Of a stretch of 64,000 bases of DNA, positions 1 through 11,100 are shown piece by piece. The stretch is from Puffinus mauretanicus. Taxonomy: Eukaryota; Chordata; Aves; Procellariiformes; Procellariidae. Below the pieces are notes generated by a model. That model was not told where the DNA came from. It did no database searches and was given only the letters and a program-made list of their open reading frames with translations. Where the stretch lies: positions 372,001-436,000 of the forward strand of contig JAJKFH010001548.1 in assembly GCA_023333565.1 (NCBI GenBank). The letters are read 5' to 3'. Every line of letters starts with the position of its first letter. The stretch's first letter is position 1. Made by a program: the position numbers and the translations under genes.

Positions 1-3000
1 GTTGGATGGCAGCCCCAGGGTGGCTCACGGGCCCATGTCAGCTTCTGCTCTGGAGAGGAGACTGTTCTGCAGCTCCCTCCCTGCTTTAACTCGCTTTCTG
101 ACGGACCTCGGAGGCAGTGTCCCCAGGGGTGCACAAAGGGAAGACGCTGCTATTCAATGATTCAACACGAAGGCCGTGGCATCTTCTCTGTACTGGCAGA
201 AAGGCAATTCAAAAAGTCCACCGAGAGCAGCCTCCAGGATGCTGCCCGCACTGAACATGGATGAGTTTAAGCAAGTGAGAGGGAGAAATACGGGCTGGTG
301 AAGGGAGACTGGGGTGCTCAGAAATGCCACCCCACTCCTCCTGGCCCCTGCGGACGTGATGGGGATACCACAAATCTGTGGTATCTGGGACCTTTCGACT
401 CCGATTGAGCAACTTGCTGAAATACAGGGTTCAGAGCTGGAGGGGATGTCAGCCCGCCCAGCCTAGGAGAAGGGATGGAGGTCTGCTTCCCCTCTGCCCA
501 AGGGCCCTCAGTCTGCAGCCTAGTTCCCCCTCTGGTCTTATGGCTGTTACTCACCTATGTTGATTTGGCCCTATCCCTCAGCTGAAGATCCCCATAAGGA
601 CAATCCCTATTATTATTTGTCATCCTTCGGGCATCATAATATTGCTGAACACCCCAGAAATAAAGGAGAACAGAGATGCAAGGGTTTTTCCTTAAATACA
701 AGCGTTTACTCATGTTTGTGTCTTGCGGTGTGATAGTGTAGGCACCAACCATCCCAAAGGTCAAAGCAACATCCCCCAAATATTTACAGCAGTACAGATG
801 TTGATCAACAGCTGAGCCCCCCGACAGCAGCCCCCATCCCATGCCTTCTCCTTGTTCTAGCTCAGCTTTTTTTTGTGAAGAGCATAAGCAAAAAGCAGGT
901 GGAGTCCTGACCCATGGTCCTGCCCGAGCTGCAATCCAGGGAAGAAATATCCCAACATGTTCTTGAACACAGAGTCATTCTTCCTCCAAAATGCTTACTT
1001 GATTACCAACAGCTTGTTGCCCTTGCTCAGATTATCCTCCTGGAATAAGTTATGCAGCATCTCTCAGTGAATAAAGAAATAAAAGGGGAAAAAAACCCCA
1101 GTGCTTTAGCAGCAAAGTCAAAAGAGTCCATGAAAATCACTCTCCTTTCTCCAGGCTTCGTTGTCTGCACAAATCTAACCAGCAGGGAAGGATCACATTC
1201 ATAGCAGCATTACTCCTTTCAAGCCCAAATTAAAAATCAAGCAGTAATGGAGAGGAGGCTTTTCAGAGCAAACCCTTTGCCTGGTTCTCACCACATTTCA
1301 TGTAGAGGGATGGTTTTCTTCTGTGCGCAAGCCATTTTCGGAGCCATCTCTCCCATGTCAGTTCACAGCACCAGAAAGTGAAAGACTTCTGCCATGGCCA
1401 TGGAGAATTCAGCTCCAGGGAGTCTCATTTCCAGAGAGACAGATAAACAAAAAGCCACAAGACATCGGGAGAAATGGCTAATGACAGGAAAGTCAAAGAG
1501 GTAGATCCGTCACATTAGCAGTGAGCCCGGCGAGGGTTCGTGAAGCAGAGGGTAATGACAGCAGCCTACCACAGTCTGGAGAGGACCGATTGTGAAAGCG
1601 GGGCAAAAGAAACGCGTGAGGAAGTGTCTGAAGGACTGCAAAGCCACAATTGTTACAGAGGTGCTCTCGGTTTCGGGGACACTGCTACCGTCCTTGCCCA
1701 GGTTTATTCAGGTCCTGAAGGGCTATCTGCCAGAGCTGGAGTTGTTTGTGGTGGAAGCAAAGGTGTAGAGGGTTAGAGAAAAGCCCTCTTGCACCGATTT
1801 CTCTGGCAGAGGGTTGCACTGACTGGTGCTGGAAGCCACCAGAGGGTGATGTCAGGGTCCAAGTTTTCCCATCTTTTACCTCAGAGGGTGCTTGTGCTAG
1901 CCCGGGAGGGGTGAAGGGGCTCCATGTTCCCCTGGCACCTTCCTGCTGGCTTTTCTGCCCAAGCAGGGTTAGAGAGAGAAAACGCATCCAGTCAGATGGA
2001 TCCCCTCAACGCTTGGGACCAAGCACAGGGTTTACTCCCTCTGGATCCATCGTCTGATGCCGACTGCCTTGCTCTGGCTCTCGGTCCATGGGAAACTCTT
2101 CCAGTCCAGCAGATCTCACAAGCCTGGTAAATCCAGGCATGGGCCCAGATTACAACGCCTCCCACTCAGAGCATTGTCACTTAACTGTCACCTCCCCACC
2201 ATCCTCCTTCCCGCCAGCCTGACCCTTTGCACCCTTTGACTAATTACAGTGCTTTCTGATTTCCTGCAGGACACAAATGGAGCCCGAGGTCCTCGCTGCC
2301 GATTGACCCCTCCAGTCCTTTCCCAGCTCTTCCCTGTTGGGCTTGCAGTCAAGATGCAAGGAGCGAGAGGAGGAGGAGAGGACTCTGCATATTCAGCACT
2401 TGACCCTGCCTTTTCCCAGGCAGAAATTCAAATGGGACCTCTCTAGGAGGGGATCGACATCTCCACGGGGCATTCCTAGCTATTGTGGCTCCTCTCCTCT
2501 ACCCCAGGCTATGTGTGTTTGTAGTTACCAAATGCAAATCACATTTCCCACCCTCCTGGCTGAATCTCTCACTCCACAAGATCCTTCTCCTGTTTTTTTC
2601 TCACCAGCTTGTGTTGCAATGCTCTGCAGGGTTCACAGCCCCTCCTGGTTTCACCTCCCTCTGATCTGGCGATGCACAGGGAGGTGGCTGTAGGGAAGGT
2701 ATTTAAGCAATCCTCCTAATTAAGTACCTGCACCACCTCTCGGCTCAGCCTGGCTCTGGACACAGAAATTGCAGCTATTTTGCAGCCTGGCAGCTGAAGA
2801 CTCCCTTTTCTGAGGAATGCTGGTGACTAACTCCTAATTGCATTTTAAAAGAAAAACTCAAGATAGCTTTTTGGCCTTTGGCAGCGGTGAGGGAAGCCTT
2901 GCAGCTGTGGCTTTACTGTCACTCTGGGAAGGCTAGATGTCAGCAGCCAGATCAAGTCAATGGCACATTAACAACTGATAATGAGAGTTAACTCACTTGG

Positions 3001-3929
3001 TTAACTATGTGAGCATATGCTTCACCCCTGAGCATTTCAACTTCCAGCTCCCAGGCTTGTCTCAAGCCACCTTTGACTCTCGGCTCTTATTCACTGTTAA
3101 TACAGAAACCTGGAGCACATTAAGTGGAGGGGACGGTTTACAATAAAAGCTCATGAATTGATTCCGTGACCCAGCAGAGGCTATTAAAAATGATTGAATG
3201 AATATGGAAATGAGTAATCGTACAGCTGGACTCGGGGCTGAACGCGGCCAACTCCATTCAATGCAAACCACAAATAAACTAAGGCGCACACAAAGCTGCC
3301 AGAGTCTCAAGGTCATGGTGTGAGCTGCAGGAAGTTGCCCTAGGATTTCCATCACGTTTACCTGTCCTCCTTGTGCTGTGGGTTCTCCTCAGCACCTCTG
3401 TATTCAGACTCATCCTTTCTCTCCAAAGGCTGCATGACCAGGAATCTCTTATCCTGTGCAAGCGCTTGGCCAGCTTCCACGCTAGGGGAAATGGGGGCCA
3501 TCAGAGCCCCCAGCCCTGGCTCCCTTGCTGTTCACACACGCACGCTTGGCTAGTCCAGCCCGCATTCACAAGGATCAGAAAATAATCCCAGACTGCCTCA
3601 GTTTCCAGCCACCAGCGCTGAATCCCAGGAAGCCGGAATCCTTGCTGGCTGGTCAGAGACCTGAGGAAGCGGGCGACAGAAACCTCCCAACAGGTTTTCC
3701 ATATGTGCACGGTAGCTGAGGCTGACAGATATCTGTAGTTAAAGGCAAACCTGGGCCGATGAGCAGCAGAAAGGGTTAAAACTGAACTGGTCCCCTGTGC
3801 CTGTAAGGGTAAGGACACGGGGCTTTATGCTCTCCTTACAGCCTCGCTTTCTCTGTGGCCAGCTGAGAAGGAGAAGGAGGAAGGAGGTTGTCCTAGGAAA
3901 CATGTCACAGAGAGGTATAGTATAATACA
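1..3929. other. no gene recognised; sequence beyond the WNT11B 3' end
   Basis: Unique-looking sequence of moderate GC content downstream of WNT11B. No recognisable protein exon, tRNA, rRNA or interspersed repeat was found. The plus strand has scattered AATAAA at about 1070-1085 and 3270, without an associated gene. Open frames are short and overlap in several phases, as expected by chance. Confidence 0.4.
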
Positions 3930-3935
3930 TTTATT
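3930..3935 (-). terminator. WNT11B: WNT11B polyadenylation signal (AATAAA)
   Basis: The minus strand reads AATAAA here. It is the first canonical signal I found downstream of the WNT11B stop codon and would give a 3' UTR of about 1.07 kb. The stretch between 3936 and 5005 shows no other AATAAA or ATTAAA on the minus strand that I noticed. Assigned by position only. Confidence 0.5.
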
Positions 3936-5005
3936 TAAAAAACACACAGCAGAATCCCACTTACATTAAGTGTGGAAACTAAAGGTTCATTCTTATTTCC
4001 CAAGGGCCCTGGAGTCGTGTCCTCTCTCCAGGCCAGAGTGCCAGCACACCTGGTATTAAGGGGGTGGAAGGAGTGGGCTGAAGACCTTAGTGGTCTCGAG
4101 GAAGGGGCAGGAAGGACAAGCCACGAGTATGCCACACGTTGAGTGGGCTTCCACCTCCAGCACAAGTCCAGGGGGCAGAAGCTACTGTGCTGCCATGGCT
4201 GCCTTGTTAATTCAAGGCTGCTAGGTGCAGTTTTGCCACACTGCCCAGCTTCGGCAGCCTCCGGGACCGCTCCTGTCCCTAGGTCTGTGTGCCATCATCA
4301 GTCAAAGATGAAGGCTCATTACTGTGAGAGCAGCGGCAATCTCCATGCAGGTCCTGGGCAGGATTGATGAGTTCTGTCTCCTGGAGCAATAACTGGTTCT
4401 GCCTTTGTCCAAGCCCGGTCTTCATTTCAGATGCTGCAAAGGGCACTGGACCGGTATTTGCCCCTGAGGAGGAACGCTCAGTGGTGCTGGGTGAGCCCAC
4501 AGCAGAAACCTGCCCCCAGAGGAGCCGGCCATGACCCCCTCACCCGAAGTTTTCTTCCCCTGCAGCCTTCTCCCAACGGGCAACTCTCTACCCCCCCTTC
4601 CCATCCATCACTCCTGGCTTTCAGGCCACTGTCAGAAACCTCCTGCAAAGAGACAATGGCAGCCCAAGGTCCCCATTCACCCCTGGAGAAAAGGGCCTGT
4701 GCATGTGGAGTGATAAATGGTTTGTCCCCAGCTGGAGACAGAGGGCTGGACGCTCCCGATCAGCTGCAGGAGGGCAGCCCTTTGTCTTGCTCTGGAGAGA
4801 TGGAGCAGAGGTCAGCCCCCGGTCTTAGGCTTCCCGGCATCTCTCAGTTTGAGGTCTTCTGTGGTAATGCGAGAGTCCAGACTTCCCGCATAGCCCCCTT
4901 TTTGCCCGTAGCTCAGAGCATCCCTTGCGGATGGCGCTCGGTCTCCAGCTGTGCCCCGGCGGGTACCAGCGCAGGAGTATCCCGCCTGCCGTGACGCCTC
5001 TGGTG
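3936..5005 (-). other. WNT11B: presumed WNT11B 3' untranslated region
   Basis: This lies between the WNT11B TAA stop and the nearest downstream AATAAA. Open frames on either strand here, including a 187-codon one on the plus strand from 4431, resemble no protein I know and look like chance frames in GC-rich sequence. The 3' UTR boundary is inferred. Confidence 0.4.
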
Positions 5006-8000
5006 TTATTTACAGACATACCTCTCCACCTTCCGCCGACACTTCTTGCACACCACGTAGCAGCACCAGTGATACTTGCAGTGACACCTCTCCACCACCT
5101 CCTCCGTGTAGGTGTTGTAGCCGCGGCCGCAGCACATCAGGTGACAACTGTCGCTGCCCACGGAGGTCTTGTTGCACTGCCTGCCGAGGGGAGGGTGCAC
5201 AAGCCGGAGCTGAGGGAGCGTACCTGCCCACCCGCGGCAGCGGTGCTGACCCCAGCTATCTGCCCTGGCCAACTCCCGGAGCTCGCGTGCCCGTGGCAGG
5301 AGGCAGCGAGAGGCAGGGGTCTGCCTGCAAGCTGGGGTTGGTGTTACTATGGCAGTCTTCGAGCCGCCGTGGCGGAGGTTGGGCACACTCACTCTGTGTC
5401 ATGCTGGGGGCAGGAATTTCCCATGGAGAAGGAAGGGTGGATGGCTAGGACCAGGAACTTCTGCTACTGCTAAATCTAACAGGGATTGCAAGTCATAGCC
5501 CTGAGGCAGCCCTGGCTCAGCCTTCAGACGAGGCTTTCCCATGCCTCTAAAAACTGCCCCCAGCACTGCAATCACTCCAGAAAGGAGACATCTGGGAAGC
5601 ACCGCAGACTCCAAGGACTGCTGAACCGTTCTCGTTACCGGCAGGCAGCACCTAAAGGCTTGCAGGGAGAGGTGATATTTTCCTTTCTGACTCCTCAGTG
5701 GATGAATCCTGTCCTGAGTGCAGCTGACGGACTCTCAGTGAGGGCTCTCCTTTGCCTTTACACCTGCATAGCTCTGTAAAACTAATAATCTACCTTCCTG
5801 CCCTCCTTGGGACTTGCCAAGATTTTGCAGCAGTCCCTGTGGTGTCCCTATCTAATGGGGGACCACCCATCCACGCCAGCTTCCCGGACCACGCTCTCAA
5901 ACTCAATGGTACAGACACTCATGAAATGGGAAGCTGAGTTAGAGCGTATTTGCAGCAGTTTCTTACCTGTCCTGTGTCCCCAGAGACCCCAGGTGGAGAT
6001 TTGGCGTGCAGTAGTCGGGAGAGTTGATGAGATAAACCAGATCCGTCTCTTTCACTGGCCTGACATCCATTTCTTTGGGTATCAGCTGCTTCCTGGGCCC
6101 TATGAGCCGGTGGGTCACCTTGATGGCTGCCAGGTACTTGGACTTGAGGTCAGAGCCGATTTCACCCAGGTTTGGCAGTCCCTTCCAACAGGTCTTCACT
6201 GAACAGGAGCCTGAAACACCATGGCATTTACACTTGGTAGCCAGGGAGTCACTCAGCACCTGCAGAGGACAGGAAAACAGATGAACTTGCTTCTGCTTTC
6301 TCCTGGTACCCGTCCTACGGATTGATTTGCAAGAGCATCCATGGGAAGTTTCAAGAGATGAAAGAGCTCAGCTGCTTACTGCCACCTTCAAATGAATATA
6401 ATGGGGCAATCAAGGACTCAGCCCTGCTCCATTGCCCTTGTGATAAGAACCTAACCCTTGGGGAACTCCCTGCTGGAGCTTGCAGTGGGGCTGGTGGCTT
6501 CCCTAGCCAACACGGGTGCAGGATGGCCGCGTCCTCACCGGGGGAACACGCGTGCATGGAAGCGCAAAACCCCACAGTTCTGGGCAGGGCTGGGGAGCCC
6601 AGCTGGAGCTCTCCATGAGAGGGGCGGAAAGAAGTACTGGAAGTACTGGTGTGAAGTGGCAAGAATCTTGCCGTAGTTGTGGAAAGGGTGCAGGGATATT
6701 TGGGGAGGGTAGCAGTGGGGGATGTCTCTGCAAGCACACGTAACTCCATTTTAACCATTTAGTTGCCTCCTGACGTTAAGTACCGCATCCCAACAGCCTG
6801 GCCGGAGTCTACCGCCTTACATTAGGCACCTCTGCCCCCCGGGCTGCTGTCAGATGTGCTGGGCTGCAGCAGTCCCTGGTGGGCACCATACCCACCTGCC
6901 GGCCCACCGCATTGTTATGCAGATTCATGGCCTTGAGCGCTTGTGTCCCCAGCTTGCTGGATTTTAAGGGACTGTCAGCAAAAGCGCTGCCAAGCTGGAG
7001 GCCGTAGCGCAGGTTGTCCCCGCAGCCACCCCATCTGAAGTCGGGCCCGGGGACCTCCGAGGGGACGGAGCCGCAGGAGCAGAGAGGGAGCTCTCCCGAG
7101 GTGCAGGCTTGGGCGATGGCGTGCGTGACGGCGGCAGCAGCCAGGGCATAGACGAAGGCGGATTCCCGGGTTCCTGGGAAGAAGAGGGGGAGACGTCCTT
7201 CCTCCCTGCCCAGCCAAACGCTCCTCTCAAAGATCGCACAATGCAAATGAGGGTTTTTTTCTTGCAACAGGATAAAACCAAGGCCCAGCGTTTTTCTTGC
7301 GCTGTATTTTTAACCTGTGCCACCCATTATATTATGCTGTCAGTGTCCAGCCTCTGTCCCCACCTCTTCCCCCTTCTTTTTGGAGCCTCTGGCAGCTTGT
7401 TTTGTTTGAAATGGAAGTTACTGTCTGTCATCTCCTGCAGATCTAAGTTGCATAGGATTAACACCAGTGTAATGGCAGCAAGTTTCTCCAAAATTGACAC
7501 CCCCCAACTGAACAGCAGGGCTGTACATTAAAGCACTGCCTAAATGCTGCCTGCCCGGAAAGCTATGTGGGGCAGAAAGAGGAGCACGAACACAGCGGAC
7601 GAAGCATCCTTTACCTTTCAGCAGGTCAGGGCCAAAGCTGGGGGCACGTTGGATGGAGGAGCAGTTCCACCTCATGTCTGCAAAGGTCTTCTGACAGACG
7701 CTCTTGGTCTGGCGGGCGGCCCGGACGATGCTGTGCATGACCTCCAGGTTCCTGCGGCACATCTGGAACTGGTCGGGCACCAGCCCGGCGAGCAGCCGGC
7801 AGTGGTGGCTTTCGTTCCAGGCCACCCCGCTGCCGCTCTCCGTCAGCCCTCTGCGGGGAGAGGATGGGTGTCAGTGGGGGGGGGGGACCACAGGCACCCC
7901 TCTGGGGACCCAGCAGGAGAGGGGGGGCACCGGGGCGGGGGTGCATCCCCCCCAGCGCCACTACTCACAGCCACTGGATGGCCGTGGACAGCCCCAGCTG

Positions 8001-8036
8001 GCAGAGCAGGGCGGCGGCGGCGGTGGGGCGGCCCAT
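5006..8036 (-). CDS. WNT11B: Wnt11b secreted ligand, five coding exons, complete
   Basis: Secreted lipid-modified glycoprotein of the Wnt family, acting in non-canonical (planar polarity / cell movement) signalling. Coding exons on the minus strand: 8036-7969, 7850-7615, 7173-6896, 6259-5967, 5180-5006; all introns are GT-AG and phases join without error to 349 residues (human WNT11 has 354). A short hydrophobic N-terminus ([14 protein letters not shown]) serves as signal peptide. Seen in order: [25 protein letters not shown], the acylated-serine motif [22 protein letters not shown] and the C-terminal cysteine cluster ending VERYVCK. N-glycosylation sequons occur at NES, NCS and NKT. The protein departs clearly from the WNT11 orthologues I know (for example [12 protein letters not shown] in place of IKWLALSKTPSA), which favours the WNT11B paralog described in chicken and Xenopus over WNT11. 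The ATG has G at -3 and G at +4. The gene is compact: introns are 118, 441, 636 and 786 bp. Confidence 0.93.
7851..7968 (-). other. WNT11B: WNT11B intron 1, 118 bp, G/C-run rich
   Basis: A very short intron with donor GTGAGT and acceptor CCCCGCAG. The plus strand carries an 11-G run (7876-7886) and several further G runs, so the template strand could fold as a G-quadruplex. In the transcript the run is a C tract just upstream of the acceptor and may serve as its polypyrimidine tract. Confidence 0.8.
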
Positions 8037-8082
8037 GGCCGGGGCTGGGGCTGGGACTGGGGCCGCTCAGCACTGCCGCCCC

Positions 8083-8090
8083 CTTTTATA
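8083..8090 (-). promoter_or_regulatory. WNT11B: WNT11B TATA box (TATAAAAG)
   Basis: The minus strand reads GGCTATAAAAGGGGGCGG, a near-ideal TATA box followed directly by a GC box. It lies 47 bp upstream of the ATG, so initiation about 30 bp downstream would leave a 5' UTR of only some 20-25 nt. The surroundings (about 7600-8180) are CpG-rich. The motif is seen directly; promoter use is inferred. Confidence 0.7.
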
Positions 8091-8126
8091 GCCGCGGGCG
8101 GCGCGGTCCTCCCCCCCGGGGAGGGG

Positions 8127-8133
8127 AACAAAG
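8127..8133 (-). promoter_or_regulatory. WNT11B: candidate TCF/LEF site (CTTTGTT)
   Basis: The minus strand reads CCTTTGTTCC about 40 bp upstream of the TATA box, matching the TCF/LEF core CTTTG(A/T)(A/T). A Wnt/beta-catenin input into WNT11-type genes is plausible, but a 7-bp match is weak by itself. Confidence 0.35.
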
Positions 8134-8199
8134 GCGGTTTCGGTGCCATTCACAGCGGGTTAGGGCCGGGGGGGAGGAGGTCCGTGGAGGGGTACAGCT

Positions 8200-11100
8200 G
8201 TTATTAGCTGCGACCATCCCCGAAACAGCACCTGGGAAGCAATGAAGAAACGACCCACTGCAGCTCTGCACGACGGGGAGCTGGGGGGCATCAGGTCTGG
8301 CACGTCGCCCCACTAAGCGTTCAGCTGCCGCATACCCCTTCGTGCCCCCGCAAGGCGGAAGGGATGCTGTGCACGACGGGCCCCGGCACCGGAGACGTGT
8401 GGCGTCTCCTTCGGCATCTTCAGGAGAGCCATCGGATCACAAAGCAAATACATGGCTCTGCTCGGCAGGTAAAAACTCGCCCCTGTAACTGGCTGGCAGG
8501 AATCAGAAAGGGAGGACATTAGTAAAGGACAGAAGGGGTTGATATTAATTTCTGACTTTTTTCTTATTTTCTTTGCAAGAAGCTTTAAAAAATACGTTTT
8601 GACCCAGAAGGAGTGAAGGTCTCAGCCGTCTGCCTCCTCTGTCCCCAGAGCCCCACGAGGACAGCGAGGACTCTGCAGTAACCAAGACTCCAGACGTACG
8701 TGTGTCAGTCAGGGGTGTGGACACTGGTCTCGCCAGCCTGGAGAGGACCCGAAGGCTGTGCTGGGCCTGAAGCTGATTGAATGTGGGGAAATCCTGCCCC
8801 TAGACACCGACTTCACAGCTTCAACCCCAGTCCCTTTTCTCACGGACAAACCATCTTACCGACCCATCATCTCAGTCAGGGCATCGGCAGCTGCTAGTGG
8901 GTTTCATAACTGCAGAAAGAGGGTGAGCAGAAGGGGACACGTGGAAGGGCTCTGGGCGTGCAGCCTGCAAGCACATTTCAAAGTAATCGGGTTCAAGCAA
9001 CCTCTCCCTGCTGCAGGAAGGTGCTGGGCTGCACTCCGCTCTACAGCCCTGCCCATGCAAACTTGAGAAACAGCCCTGACATTGAATGCGCCCATTAGAA
9101 AACATGTGGTCAGAGCAGGATCTAACTCAGCATGGGGCTGTCTTTAGCTTGTCAGCGCTGCAAATCCCAGTCCGTCGCTGGCATGGGCCTTTCTGTTGCC
9201 TTCAGCACCCCAAAGTGCAGGAGGGACAGCTAAAGGACTTTGCTTTGACTCTGTCGCTGGGCTTTCGGGATCAGGACTAATGCTTTGATGTGTACTGCTA
9301 ATTCCAGGCTCCTGAAAACAGCATAACCAGGTTCCGCAGCAGTTTGCCTCTCCAGGACAAGAAAAAGAGCTTAAAGTCCACCGGCTGTCTCACAGACAGC
9401 CCAGAGGGGAGTTCGCCTGGTGCTGCGGGCAAACTGGTGTGTGCACGTCCGTGAGCCAGCACTGGGCACGGGCATCAGCTGCAGAAGTGCCCGTTTCATT
9501 GCGGGAACCAGATTACAGCTGGCAGAAATGATGCAGCCGGGGAAACGGTGCCTGCTTGGACACGAGCTGCTTTGGTGTGACATTTCCATGGCTCGCACAT
9601 GCTTGTCACAAGGTGTATTTTTCTGAATCTTTCCCTTCCGTAAGTATAAAAACAAAAGTGCAACTTTGCTGCTGTGAAGACCTTCAGGAACCAGGTAGGC
9701 TGGTATTTTCCCGCAGTGGGAGGTGACATTTGAGAGACAAGTCCAGCTGACACCAGCTTCTTTTGGAAACAGTCACAGGTTGAAGACCTCTTGGGCTTTC
9801 ACTTTCTCCCTCGCTGTGCAACTTCCCTTCTCACTGGAAGGTGCTTTCCCTTTACAGGACATAACTGGGTGGTTGGGTAGCATCCCCCCATGACCTCCCT
9901 TTCACTTGCTATCATGTGCCCAAAACTAGGACACGCAGCTTGAATTGTTGGCCTTCCCAAACTACTCTCTCGGGATGAAAAGGCCAAGATGCATTGTGCC
10001 GGAGCAATGGCCCGTGAGGAAGGGTCCTGCTAGGAAAGCACCAAGGTCACTCCCAAATCCCAAGCAGACTTACAAGGGGCTTAATTAAAGGACAAAGAGA
10101 AAAGAAAGAGACGCTGTATTCAGTGTCCCTGGAGTCGCCTGCTCTGATCCCATTAACCTTCCTCTCCCTGATGCCTGTGGACTGACACCAAAGGGCTCTG
10201 AAGTTACAGCAAGCCCTTGTCAGCTGAGGAATGATTTTTCAGCAGGAGTAGGAAAGATACAGGATAAAAGCAAATTTGCTGAGCTGCTTATCAGGGCTCA
10301 CAGCTTGGATGTCTCTGCAGAGGGCTCGTGGAGGCCGGCGAGCGCCATCCACGGATTTTGGCTTCAGAGTGGTCTGAGCAGGAAGCCTGCCCTGCTCTGG
10401 ACATCCCGCTGGTTCCATTGCCACTGGCTGAACATTGGCACTGTTGGGCTGGGACCCCCTGGTTTAGGGCAAGAGGGGTCTTTTCTCACTGCAACCAGTA
10501 CTTAGAAAATTGTCCGTGAGTATTTCAGGGTGGGAAGTGCTTTCCTGGCTGCGGAAAGCAGAGTCTCTGTTGGAAGGGACAAGGAATAACCCAAGTCTGT
10601 ATTCCCTAAACACCAAACCCCATGCTTTGGTTTCTGTCTCTAAAATGAGGACTAAGCTGATTAAAATAACAACAGTCTGCCTATTTTTATGGGATAAGGT
10701 AGCAATGAGCGTGCCCTCTCCTGTAGCACATGCTGCTCCCAACGCCTGCAGACCAAGCACCGGGTACCACAGAGTCCTCCAGCGCCTGTGGGACATCAGG
10801 GCAGGTCCTGCCCCTCTGCTGCCCTCTCCAGCCCCAGTTATTGCCCGGCGGAGGAAGGTGTAAGGGCAAGTCAGACACTAGCGAGCGCAGCTTGTCATCC
10901 CCAGCTGTGGGATGTGTAACTCTCAGCCTCCAGGGAGGCCGAGCAGAGGCATCTAGGCAGACTTCATCCATCCGCAGGGGCAATGCGATCTGCTGGCAAT
11001 GCACCGACCGCCACGGGAAGGATTTCTGCGGGAGCGGGCTCGCCTGGGAAAGCCTGCCAGGAGGAGATGAGGGAGTGTCGGGACATGCCGTGCTGTTTCA

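Noticed and set aside
4431..4994. 187-codon plus-strand frame downstream of WNT11B
   Set aside because: Antisense to the presumed WNT11B 3' UTR, Ser/Pro/Ala-rich, no recognisable domain.
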